Program-made: the position numbers and the translations under genes | Notes under the pieces: generated by a model | What the model was told of the DNA's origin: nothing | Seen by the model: the letters and a program-made list of their open reading frames with translations, nothing else | Databases searched by the model: none | Part shown: in pieces, positions 7,869 through 15,163 of the stretch | How the letters are laid out: the number at the start of each line of letters is the position of its first letter | Position numbering within the stretch: position 1 is the first letter of the stretch | Assembly (NCBI GenBank): GCA_938005465.1 | Contig: CALLNU010000046.1 | Location: 10,138 to 74,137, forward strand | Source: an uncultured Collinsella sp. | GTDB taxonomy: Bacteria > Actinomycetota > Coriobacteriia > Coriobacteriales > Coriobacteriaceae | Direction of reading: 5' to 3' | DNA length: 64,000 nucleotides

Positions 7869-8831
7869 ATGCACGCAACTGATTTTGGCCTCACGCTCAT
7901 CATCGCCAACCCAGCCGCCCAGTCGGGTGCGGCGCGCGAAGTTGCCGAGCGCCTGCAACGCTTTTTGGATATGACCGCGCGCGCATCCCAGTTTGACCTG
8001 GTGCTGACCGAGCGCATGGGACACGCCAAGGAGCTGGCCGCACAGGCTCAGGGCTATCGCACCGTTATCGCCCTTGGCGGCGACGGCGTGATTCACGAGG
8101 TCGTCAACGGGCTTATGACGCAAGAGGAGGACACCCGCCCCGCTCTTGCCATCCTACCCGTGGGCTCCGGCAACGATTTTGCCCAAACGCTCGGCATCGA
8201 CGATTTCTCCGGTAAGGATTTTGGCGCGCTGCTCACCTGCGAGCTGCAGCGTCAGGACATCGGGCGCATTCGCTTATGGAACCCCACAAGCGGCAGCGGC
8301 GAGGCTACCGTTGAGTACTACGACCAGACGCTTTCGGTCGGCATCGATGCCGCCATCGGCCTTGGCACCACCGAGCTACGCAAAAAGACGAGCCTCACCG
8401 GCGCGCCGCTCTACACTCTTTCGGGACTTGAGCAGTTTGGCCTACGCTATCGCAATTACCCCATGACAGTCAGCTTTGACGGGGCGCCCGCCGAGCGCGT
8501 AAGGGCGATCATCATGGCGATTCAGCTGGGTCCTACCTATGGCTCGGGCTATCGCATCTGTCCCGACGCCGACCCCTGTGACGGCATACTCGACGTCTGC
8601 TACGCCTGCGGCCCCGTCCCTCGCGCGGTTGCCCTGCCTATGTTTCTTTCGGCCAAGGACGGCCACCATACCAAGTTGACGCCGGTTCGCATGCGCCGCT
8701 GCCGCCATGCCGAGCTCACCTTTGAGGAGCCCGACTACCCCATTCAGGCCGACGGCGAGCCCGTTGTCGCCTCGCGCATCGAGGTCGACATCCTCGCCGG
8801 CGCCCTCCACGTCTGGCACCCCACCCGCTAA
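7869..8831 (+). CDS. Diacylglycerol/lipid kinase family protein (YegS/DagK-like)
   Basis: 320 aa, matching the DAGK catalytic family. Nucleotide-binding motifs are GGDGVIHEVVNGL (about residue 75) and PVGSGNDFAQTLG (about residue 105). A C-terminal beta-sandwich half ends IQADGEPV, the usual late motif of YegS/DgkB proteins. It likely phosphorylates diacylglycerol or a related lipid alcohol at the inner face of the membrane, recycling lipid used in envelope synthesis. GGGAG lies 7 nt before the ATG at 7869; a GTG at 7797 has no ribosome site. It ends 9 nt before a palindromic repeat that could terminate it and the convergent gene. Confidence 0.82.
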   Translation: MHATDFGLTLIIANPAAQSGAAREVAERLQRFLDMTARASQFDLVLTERMGHAKELAAQAQGYRTVIALGGDGVIHEVVNGLMTQEEDTRPALAILPVGSGNDFAQTLGIDDFSGKDFGALLTCELQRQDIGRIRLWNPTSGSGEATVEYYDQTLSVGIDAAIGLGTTELRKKTSLTGAPLYTLSGLEQFGLRYRNYPMTVSFDGAPAERVRAIIMAIQLGPTYGSGYRICPDADPCDGILDVCYACGPVPRAVALPMFLSAKDGHHTKLTPVRMRRCRHAELTFEEPDYPIQADGEPVVASRIEVDILAGALHVWHPTR

Positions 8832-8839
8832 CCCCACCT

Positions 8840-8908
8840 AAGTTGCGGTGAAATAGGGACTGTTTATGCAGCAAAAGCCGCAAAACAGTTCCTATTTCAC
8901 CGCAACTT
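8840..8908. repeat. Palindromic repeat, TTGCGGTGRAATA family, copy A
   Basis: The 26-nt arms 8840-8865 and 8883-8908 are reverse complements with one mismatch. The outer ends read AAGTTGCGGTGAAATA, and relatives occur at 29758 and 30695. It lies between convergent genes, where it could act as a bidirectional terminator. Confidence 0.75.
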
Positions 8909-8917
8909 ATGAGGAGG

Positions 8918-9298
8918 CTATTCGTCGCTGCCCGGCTTGCGTCGGTTGGCTTTTTTAATCGCATTGAAGTGCTTGTCGTTGAGCCTGCGCTGGCGAGAGC
9001 GCTGAGGCACCTTGGTCTTTACGCGTCGGCGCGGTGGACGCCCGCGACGCTCAAGCTCAGCGCGCAGCTTGCGCAGGCAGCTCGCGCGATTCTGAAACTG
9101 GCTGCGGCTCTCACGCGCCGTCACGACAATCCCCGAAGGGATATGTTTCATGCGTACCGCCGAGTCCGTCGTGTTCACGCCCTGTCCGCCCGGACCCGTC
9201 GCGCGAAACACCTGCACCTCGCAATCGCGCGCCAACTCCTCGACCGACATCTCGGCGTAGCGCGCATACTCGCGCCATCCCATCTTGTTCTCATCCAT
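8918..9298 (-). CDS. Peptide chain release factor-like protein (ArfB/PrfH-type GGQ protein)
   Basis: 126 aa. Only the catalytic class-I release factor domain is present: FRATGPGGQGVNTTDSAVRM holds the GGQ that triggers peptidyl-tRNA hydrolysis. A basic tail rich in Arg and Lys follows, ending in RRKPGSDE. Codon-recognition domains are absent, so it probably rescues stalled ribosomes like ArfB, or acts like the short RF-like proteins beside RNA ligases, although no ligase is nearby. Start 9298 has GGGGAGG 7 nt upstream. A terminator from the upstream xpt gene (9319-9353) separates the two. Confidence 0.8.
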   Translation of the reverse strand: MDENKMGWREYARYAEMSVEELARDCEVQVFRATGPGGQGVNTTDSAVRMKHIPSGIVVTARESRSQFQNRASCLRKLRAELERRGRPPRRRVKTKVPQRSRQRRLNDKHFNAIKKANRRKPGSDE

Positions 9299-9318
9299 AT
9301 CAACACCTCCCCTCATAC

Positions 9319-9353
9319 AAAAAATGTGACAAAGGGAAAGCCCCTTTGTCACA
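9319..9353 (-). terminator. Intrinsic terminator of xpt
   Basis: A perfect 12-bp stem (9325-9336 with 9342-9353) with a 5-nt loop is followed on the minus strand by six U residues (9319-9324), 29 nt after the xpt stop. Confidence 0.85.
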
Positions 9354-9381
9354 TCGCATACCAATCGCTTGTGTTGCGCGC

Positions 9382-9960
9382 CTAGGCGAACGTGATCTCG
9401 CCGTTCTCGCAGTCCATTTCAGCGATACGGGCCAGGCTCTCAACGCGGAAGCCGCGCTCGCGGAGCTTATCGCCACCGCCCTGGAAGCCCTTCTCCACCG
9501 CAATGCCAATGCCGGCAACCTCGGCGCCCGCGGCCTCGCAGATCTTGATAAGACCCTCGAGCGCGCAACCGTTGGCCAGGAAGTCGTCGATAATCAGGAC
9601 CTTATCGCCCTCGGACAGGAAACGCTTACCCACGATAACCGGGTACTCCTTCTGCTTGGTAAAGGAATAGATGGTCGTGGCATACTGCTCGCCGTCGAGG
9701 TTGATGGACTGGGCCTTCTTGGCAAAGACCACCGGCACGCCGCCAAAATGCTGAGCCGCGATGCAGGCCATACCAATGCCCGAAGCCTCGATCGTCAGGA
9801 TCTTGTTGATCTCGACACCCTCGAACAGACGGGCCCACTCGGCACCCATGTGGTCGAACAGCTCAACGTCGCACTGGTGGTTGAGGAAGGCATCAACCTT
9901 AAGGACGTTACCGGCCTTTACGATGCCGTCATGGCGAATACGATCCTCAAGCTCCTGCAT
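9382..9960 (-). CDS. xpt: Xanthine phosphoribosyltransferase
   Basis: 192 aa, the size of Bacillus-type Xpt. It converts xanthine and PRPP to XMP in purine salvage. The PRPP-binding signature is KVLIIDDFLANGCA (about residue 120). LTIEASGIGMACIAAQHFG and VFAKKAQSINLDG are further family features. AAGGGG lies 7 nt before the ATG at 9960. The 5' region up to the MFS gene does not show the conserved core of a purine riboswitch, in contrast to many Firmicutes xpt genes. A strong terminator ends the transcript. Confidence 0.9.
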   Translation of the reverse strand: MQELEDRIRHDGIVKAGNVLKVDAFLNHQCDVELFDHMGAEWARLFEGVEINKILTIEASGIGMACIAAQHFGGVPVVFAKKAQSINLDGEQYATTIYSFTKQKEYPVIVGKRFLSEGDKVLIIDDFLANGCALEGLIKICEAAGAEVAGIGIAVEKGFQGGGDKLRERGFRVESLARIAEMDCENGEITFA

Positions 9961-10117
9961 GGCGCAACCCCTTCTCGCGGCAACGATACCGCGCGATTAA
10001 TAAACGTTGTTCGATAGTCTACCACGGACCGACCCCCGCCCGCCCCACAAGCCACATCGCACCACAAACCAGTCTTTTTGGGACGGCGCGAATCGTGGCA
10101 GACAGCCTCCCAACATG

Positions 10118-11422
10118 CTAATGGCGGGCGCGCATCTTCACCAAACGCACCATGGCAAGTGCAAAGCCCACAGCGGCAACAGCCATGAGCACGTAGAACA
10201 CCGAGCGAAAGCCGAATAGGAATACATCCGGACGGCCTGCAACAAAACTGGTCACGGCCTCGCCCATCACCACGCTCATCTGCCCATACAGGATATTCGA
10301 CGCCACCGTAATGCCGAGTGCCATACCCGCATAGCGCGCCAGGCTACCCAGGCTGCCCGCAAAGCCGAGTGCTTCGCGCGGAGCCGAGCCCATATACAAC
10401 GAATTGTTAGGGCTCTGGAAAATCGACGTACCGCACGACATAAATGCGACGCAGCACACGATCACAGGGATAGAAGAGTGCTCGTTGAGCGTGCTTACCG
10501 CAAAGAGACCGCACACATACACGCCCAGGCCGACCGCCGTGGGGCCCTCACAGCCAACACGGTCCGAAACCGTTCCCGAAAGCGGGCCGATAAAGGCATT
10601 CACCATCGGCAGCGCCAAAAAGAGTAGTCCAGAGATATCAGAACCGAAGCCGTGGGCGTCCTGAAAATAGAACGGCAGGATAAACTCGGATGCGCCAATG
10701 CCAATGAACACGATGAGCATGCAGGCAAGGTTGATGGTGAAGGCCGAATTTGCAAAGCAGCGACGAGCGGCCTCGGCAAGGGACATGGGGCGCTCGCCGG
10801 CCTCCGGCTTAACATGCGGCAGCGTGTAGAGCCCCACGATAAACGAGATGACGCCAATGGGCAGGTTGATGAGGAAGATGCTCTCCCAAGGAAAGCTTGC
10901 CACCAGCATGCCGCCGAGCACGGGGCCACACATCATGCCGAGGGCCACAAAGGTCGCGAGAATACCCATGGCACGGCCTCGTTCGCGCGCCGGAAACGAC
11001 TCGGTGATGATACCCATGTTGTTGGCCATGGCCGCCGCGCAACCGACACCCTGAACAATGCGTGCCAGGATAAGAACCTCGAGCGAGGACGAAAGGCCGC
11101 ACAGCAGCGAACCGACCGAAAAGACGATGACGCCCAGCTGGAACACATTCACCTTGCCGCGCACGTCGCCCAGACGGCCAAACGGCAACATAGCCACGCA
11201 TGTCGCAAGCAGATACACCGAGCTTACCAGCTGAATGCGATCGAGGCCCACGCCCAGCTCCTTTTGCATCACGGGCAGCGCCACGGTCACGACGGTCGAA
11301 TCCAAACACACCATAAACGTCATGATGAGCACGGTAAATAGAATCGCCCATTTGTTCTTGCCATGGGTGTCGCCCTCTAGGGCAATATGCTCGCGGCGCA
11401 GCTGCTCTGCAGTTTTCTCCAT
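10118..11422 (-). CDS. MFS transporter, 14-helix drug:H+ antiporter (EmrB/QacA type)
   Basis: 434 aa with multiple hydrophobic helices. The first helix contains MVCLDSTVVTVALPVMQ, the DHA2-family motif. The motif A-like loop appears as GRLGDVRGKVNVFQLG, and GFAGSLGSLARYAGMALG lies in the late helices. It probably exports a hydrophobic compound or drug using proton motive force. The substrate cannot be predicted. ATG at 11422 has GAAAGG upstream; an ATG six nt earlier overlaps that site. It lies 140 nt after metY and is separated from it by an intrinsic terminator at 11449-11495. Confidence 0.82.
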   Translation of the reverse strand: MEKTAEQLRREHIALEGDTHGKNKWAILFTVLIMTFMVCLDSTVVTVALPVMQKELGVGLDRIQLVSSVYLLATCVAMLPFGRLGDVRGKVNVFQLGVIVFSVGSLLCGLSSSLEVLILARIVQGVGCAAAMANNMGIITESFPARERGRAMGILATFVALGMMCGPVLGGMLVASFPWESIFLINLPIGVISFIVGLYTLPHVKPEAGERPMSLAEAARRCFANSAFTINLACMLIVFIGIGASEFILPFYFQDAHGFGSDISGLLFLALPMVNAFIGPLSGTVSDRVGCEGPTAVGLGVYVCGLFAVSTLNEHSSIPVIVCCVAFMSCGTSIFQSPNNSLYMGSAPREALGFAGSLGSLARYAGMALGITVASNILYGQMSVVMGEAVTSFVAGRPDVFLFGFRSVFYVLMAVAAVGFALAMVRLVKMRARH

Positions 11423-11448
11423 ATCCATCCTTTCGAGTGGCGCAACGC

Positions 11449-11495
11449 AAAAACGGGGCCCCAATCGCCTGTAAACAGTCGCAATTGGGGTCCCG
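11449..11495 (-). terminator. Intrinsic terminator of the O-acetylhomoserine sulfhydrylase gene
   Basis: Twelve-base arms 11454-11465 and 11484-11495 pair with one G-T. On the minus strand five U residues follow (11449-11453). It lies 67 nt downstream of the stop. Confidence 0.8.
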
Positions 11496-11562
11496 CCTAC
11501 GGAATCGGAACGGAAGGCCACCGAAGCTTTCTGCCAGCATCGGCACCTTGAACGGAGCTAGC

Positions 11563-12846
11563 CTAGCACTGCTCGAGCGCCTGCTCAAGGTCGGCAATCA
11601 GATCGGCCGTGTCCTCAAGGCCGCACGACAGGCGCACCATGTCGGCGGAGATGCCACAGGCGATGAGCTCCTCATCGTTCATCTGGCGATGCGTGGCGTT
11701 AGCGGGATGCAGGCAGCAAGTGCGGGCGTCGGCCACATGCGTGGCAATCTGGGCGAGCTTAAGGCTCTTCATAAAGGTCTCGGCCGCCGCGCGACCACCG
11801 TTAAAGCCAAAGCTCACAACGCCGCAGGTACCGTTGGGCATGTACTTCTGAGCGATGTCATAGTACTTATCGCCCTCCAGGCCCGGATAGCTCACAAAGC
11901 GTACCTTGGGATGGCTCTGCAGGAACTTGGCAACGGCCAGGCCGTTCTCACAATGACGCGGCATGCGTACATGCAGGCTCTCGAGCGAGCTGTTCAGGAA
12001 GAAGGCCGCCTGCGGGTTCTGCATGGGGCCGAGGTCGCGCATGAGCTGCGCGGTGGCCTTAGTAATGAAGGCACCCTCGCGACCGAACTTCTCGGCATAC
12101 GTCACGCCGTGGTAGCTCTCGTCGGGCGTGGTGAGACCCGGGAACTTATCCGCGTGGGCCATCCAGTCAAACTGGCCGTGGTCAACAATCACACCGCCCA
12201 GGTAGGCAGCATGTCCATCCATGTACTTGGTGGTGGAGTGCGTAACGATGTCGGCGCCCCACTCAAAGGGACGGCACATCACGGGCGTCGGGAAGGTGTT
12301 GTCGACCATCAGCGGCACGCCGTGGTCATGTGCGGCCTTGGCAAAGCGCTCAATATCGAGCACAGCAAGGGCGGGGTTGGCGATCGTCTCGCCAAAGACG
12401 AGCTTGGTATTGGGCTCAAAGGCTGCCTCGAGCTCCTCATCGGTGCAGTCGGGGGCGACGAACGTGCAGGTAACGCCCATGCGGCCCATGGTGTGGGCGA
12501 GCAGGTTATAGGTACCGCCGTAAATGGCAGAGCTAGCGACCACATGATCGCCGGCACCGGCCACGTTAAAGATCGCGAGGAAGTTCGCAGCCATGCCCGA
12601 GCTCGTGAGCATCGCGGCGGTGCCTCCCTCCATCTCGCAGATCTTGGCGGCAACCAGATCGCACGTGGGGTTCTGCAGGCGGCTGTAGAAGTAGCCCGAC
12701 TCCTCCAGGTCAAACAGCTTGCCCATGTGCTCGGACGTGTCGTACTTCCACGTGGTGGACTGGTAGATGGGCACCTGGCGCGGCTCGGCATCTCCCGGGT
12801 GATAGCCGCCCTGAACACATGTGGTACCGATGGTCTGCTCGCTCAT
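11563..12846 (-). CDS. metY: O-acetylhomoserine (thiol)-lyase, PLP-dependent
   Basis: 427 aa, Cys/Met metabolism PLP family. It makes homocysteine (or methionine with methanethiol) from O-acetylhomoserine and sulfide. Seen motifs: YSRLQNPTCDLVAAKICEME near the N-terminus, the SSAIYGGTYNL cofactor loop, and HSTTKYMDGHAAYLGG containing the PLP lysine. The length of about 430 and the insertion after the PLP lysine fit sulfhydrylases rather than the shorter cystathionine lyases. GGGAG lies 7 nt before the start at 12846. No SAM riboswitch was recognised in the 231-bp gap to the divergent gene at 13078. Confidence 0.87.
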   Translation of the reverse strand: MSEQTIGTTCVQGGYHPGDAEPRQVPIYQSTTWKYDTSEHMGKLFDLEESGYFYSRLQNPTCDLVAAKICEMEGGTAAMLTSSGMAANFLAIFNVAGAGDHVVASSAIYGGTYNLLAHTMGRMGVTCTFVAPDCTDEELEAAFEPNTKLVFGETIANPALAVLDIERFAKAAHDHGVPLMVDNTFPTPVMCRPFEWGADIVTHSTTKYMDGHAAYLGGVIVDHGQFDWMAHADKFPGLTTPDESYHGVTYAEKFGREGAFITKATAQLMRDLGPMQNPQAAFFLNSSLESLHVRMPRHCENGLAVAKFLQSHPKVRFVSYPGLEGDKYYDIAQKYMPNGTCGVVSFGFNGGRAAAETFMKSLKLAQIATHVADARTCCLHPANATHRQMNDEELIACGISADMVRLSCGLEDTADLIADLEQALEQC

Positions 12847-13077
12847 ATCTAGCTCCCTTGCCTGGGTTTTAGTTTTATTCGGTTCACGATACCGCTACCC
12901 CGCACCCCTCTCAACCCATCCACAAGGTAGGTTAGTGGACAAATTGATCAGGGGTATTTATCTCAAGCCTTGGGCATTTGCTCGATAGATAAAAATGAGG
13001 CATACATGAAGCTCTCGATGATTACATGCCCCGTCACGAGTACCATAGGCGGGTACACCGTGACCAAGGAGACAACG

Positions 13078-13524
13078 ATGAAGCAAATCGATATGGCCCA
13101 GCTCGACATCACCGCCTGTCAGGCTCAAGCTGCCGAATACCACGCCCGTGGCTTTAACTGCGCCCAGGCCGTCGCCTGCACGCTCGCGCCCGCCGTCGGG
13201 CTCGACCCCCAAGTCGCCTTTACCCTCACCGAGGGCTTTGGCGCCGGCATGGGCGGCATGACCGAAACCTGCGGCGCCATCTCGGGCGCCGTGGCCATCA
13301 TGGGCTTTGTAATGAGCGACGGCATGGAAAACCCCAAGACCAAGGGCCAGACCTACAAGCTGTCGCGCGAAATCGCCAAGCGTTTTGGCGAGAAGAACAC
13401 GACGACCGTCTGCGGCACGCTCAAGGGCATCGGATCGGACAAGGGTCCGCTCCGCAGCTGCCCCGGCTGCATCGACGATGCCGTCGAGATCGCCTGCGAT
13501 ATGCTAAAGCAGCTCGCCGAGTAA
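13078..13524 (+). CDS. C_GCAxxG_C_C family redox protein
   Basis: 148 aa. The cysteine pattern is characteristic: RGFNCAQAVACTLAPA, then ETCGAISGAV, VCGTLKG and a final SCPGCIDDAVEIA. The family (PF09719-like) has redox-active or metal-binding cysteines and no settled function. It occurs mostly in anaerobes. The start at 13078 is supported by AAGGAGA 5 nt upstream; a frame running upstream to 12970 has no such site. It converges on the yigZ-like gene across a terminator at 13538-13589. Confidence 0.75.
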   Translation: MKQIDMAQLDITACQAQAAEYHARGFNCAQAVACTLAPAVGLDPQVAFTLTEGFGAGMGGMTETCGAISGAVAIMGFVMSDGMENPKTKGQTYKLSREIAKRFGEKNTTTVCGTLKGIGSDKGPLRSCPGCIDDAVEIACDMLKQLAE

Positions 13525-13537
13525 ACGGCAGCAACAG

Positions 13538-13589
13538 AAAAACGACGGCCGGCGCGCTTGGGATCCATCCAAAAGTACGCCGGCCGTCG
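13538..13589 (-). terminator. Intrinsic terminator of the YigZ-family gene
   Basis: A perfect 12-bp GC stem (13543-13554 with 13578-13589) with a 23-nt loop. On the minus strand it is followed by five U residues (13538-13542). It lies immediately after the stop at 13593. The stem also lies 18 nt after the convergent plus-strand gene and may serve both. Confidence 0.8.
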
Positions 13590-13592
13590 CCG

Positions 13593-14228
13593 TTAGAACT
13601 CGGCAAATTTGGGAGCGCCGACCTCAATCTCCTCGCGCCCCGCCATAAGCTCGCGCATCTTTGCGCAAAACGGCTCCTGCTCCCCCGCTTTAAACACCAA
13701 ATGAATCGTCACGGTATCCGCGTAATCGGTATCCGAAACCTTGGCACCCGAATCCTGCGCCAAACGAAGCACCTGCTCATACTGCGGATAGGCCACATGC
13801 ACGTCAACGGGCACGACGCTCGTCATCTCGACGATCTGCCCAGCCTCCCGAGCAGCTGCCACCGCCGCCTGCGTCGCCGCGGTATATGCGCGCACCAAGC
13901 CACCAGGACCTAACAGCGTGCCACCAAAATAGCGCGTCACTACGCAGCAAACATTTTTGAGCCCCGCGCCGCGCAGCACCTCGAGCGTCGGCATACCGCT
14001 CGTGCGGCTCGGCTCACCATCATCGCTCTGGCGCTCGCGCCCATCGACCAAAATCCACGCGGGAACATTGTGTCGAGCGTCGTAATGACGTTTGCGAACG
14101 GTCTCGATAAAGGCATTCGCCTCATCCTCGGACTCAATATGGACCAGCTGGGCAATAAACCGGCTCTTGCGGTCCACAAATTCGCCCGAAACCTCAATAT
14201 TCGATTGCAGAGTAAAATAGCTGTCCAA
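13593..14228 (-). CDS. YigZ/IMPACT (UPF0029) family protein
   Basis: 211 aa, two-domain YigZ type. The N-terminal IMPACT signature is SDDGEPSRTSGMPTLEVLRG followed by VVTRYFGGTLLGPGGLVRAY. A shorter ferredoxin-like C-terminal domain follows. The molecular function is unresolved; eukaryotic IMPACT modulates translation-stress signalling. The likely start is the second of two tandem TTG codons (14228), because GAGGGG lies 5 nt upstream of it and only 2 nt from the first. Between this gene and rnpB lies copy 1 of the structured element. Confidence 0.82.
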   Translation of the reverse strand: MDSYFTLQSNIEVSGEFVDRKSRFIAQLVHIESEDEANAFIETVRKRHYDARHNVPAWILVDGRERQSDDGEPSRTSGMPTLEVLRGAGLKNVCCVVTRYFGGTLLGPGGLVRAYTAATQAAVAAAREAGQIVEMTSVVPVDVHVAYPQYEQVLRLAQDSGAKVSDTDYADTVTIHLVFKAGEQEPFCAKMRELMAGREEIEVGAPKFAEF

Positions 14229-14341
14229 CAAAGCCCCTCAACAAAATAAAGCGCAGCAACAAACAGCCTCAATAATACGACAAAGACAGCACCGTTGACC
14301 TCGCCAACAAGAACGGAAACGCCAATGATACCGTCACCAAC

Positions 14342-14456
14342 AGCGAGAACCCGTCAGCGCGAGCAAGGTGCCTTGAAAGACAAGGGCATTGACCTTATGG
14401 TCATGCCCGAAGGCTTGAAAGGCAGATTGCCGCGCTGACGGGTTCGCAGCGTCAAC
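14342..14456 (+). ncRNA. Candidate structured RNA element, copy 1
   Basis: Outer stem 14348-14361 pairs perfectly with 14431-14444 (14 bp). Inside, GCAA (14363-14366) pairs with TTGC (14427-14430) and TGCC (14369-14372) with GGCA (14421-14424). A central hairpin has GGGCAT/ATGCCC and GACC/GGTC. Purine-rich TTGAAAG loops flank the central hairpin on both sides. No U-tract follows on either strand, so it is not an intrinsic terminator. A second copy at 17451 conserves the loops but not the outer stem sequence. The plus orientation is favoured only because the conserved loops are then purine-rich; the true strand is undetermined. Confidence 0.6.
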
Positions 14457-14460
14457 AAAG

Positions 14461-14825
14461 TGCTGAGTGGGCCGATAAGCCGGGTTCTGTCGTGAACGGT
14501 CATTTATCTTGTCTGCACGTTACCGTGCAGTTCCACGCACGCTACCCGAACGCGGACCGGGCCGGCCCATAGCGTTCCTATTCGCGCTTGCTCCGGATGG
14601 GGCTTGCCAAGCCGCCGTGTTACCACGACGCTGGTGGTCTCTTACACCACCGTTTCAGCTTTTCCCTTTACGCCTTGCGGCGCAGGTGGGAGTCTTCTTT
14701 TCTGCGGCGCTTTCCGTCGGATCACTCCGCCCGGCCGTTAGCCGGCATCCCGCCCTCTGGAGCCCGGACTTTCCTCACGCGTACTGCAAGCAGCACATCG
14801 CGCGACCGTCTGGCCCACTCAGCAG
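14461..14825 (-). rRNA. rnpB: RNase P RNA (rnpB; a catalytic ncRNA, not a ribosomal RNA)
   Basis: The type here should be read as a structured catalytic RNA gene. On the minus strand the conserved 5' block GAGGAAAGTCCGGGCTCC is at about 14758-14780, and the conserved 3' block GACAGAACCCGGCTTATCGG is near 14470-14490. The terminal P1 helix closes: TGCTGAGTGGGCC at the 5' end pairs with its complement at the 3' end (14461-14473). About 365 nt, consistent with bacterial type A. It is the catalytic subunit that trims tRNA 5' leaders, acting with the RnpA protein (not in this window). Confidence 0.93.
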
Positions 14826-14831
14826 TGCAAG

Positions 14832-14858
14832 AGTGTAACACACCGTTGCCGCAGGCAA
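14832..14858 (-). promoter_or_regulatory. Probable rnpB promoter
   Basis: On the minus strand a TACACT -10 (14832-14837) lies 6-7 nt before the expected RNA 5' end. A TTGCCT -35-like hexamer (14853-14858) is 15 nt upstream. An 8-bp GTTGCC-type hairpin overlaps the -35 region. Confidence 0.45.
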
Positions 14859-14985
14859 CGGCACAACACAAGCGCTCGCACGATAAACCAAGAACCACCC
14901 ATGCGCTACAATAGTCCCGTCGATGGGCAACGTCGTCAGTCGAGACGCGACCGCGCTCCGCACCCCTCCGTCTACTCGGTGCGTT

Positions 14986-15035
14986 CCCGCCTCTTCCCCG
15001 AGGCGGGATGTCGGCATTTTTCATGCACCGACAAC
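14986..15035. other. Hairpin-rich gap between rpsA and rnpB
   Basis: CCCGCCTC (14986-14993) and GAGGCGGG (15000-15007) form a perfect 8-bp stem with a 6-nt loop. A weaker GTCGG/CCGAC pair follows (15010-15032) around a T-rich segment. On the plus strand this resembles a terminator with ATTTTTC 8 nt later, but no plus-strand gene precedes it. No coding frame with a ribosome site was seen in 14860-15105. Possibly a small RNA or relic. Confidence 0.25.
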
Positions 15036-15105
15036 CAAATAGCCTATGAACAGCCCGGGCAGCATTGCGCACGGGGGCAGCATCGCGCATCTCGGCCCCA
15101 AATGC

Positions 15106-15139
15106 AAAAAGGGACCCGTCCATTGCGGACGGATCCCTT
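15106..15139 (-). terminator. Intrinsic terminator of rpsA
   Basis: Thirteen-base arms 15109-15121 and 15127-15139 pair with one mismatch. On the minus strand five U residues follow (15106-15110). It starts 25 nt after the rpsA stop. Confidence 0.85.
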
Positions 15140-15163
15140 AAAACAAGTGATCGTCAAACCAAT

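Noticed and set aside
9961..10117. Purine riboswitch upstream of xpt
   Set aside because: The conserved three-way-junction core bases were not found.
12847..13077. SAM riboswitch upstream of metY
   Set aside because: No S-box conserved blocks and no terminator/antiterminator arrangement are visible on the minus strand.
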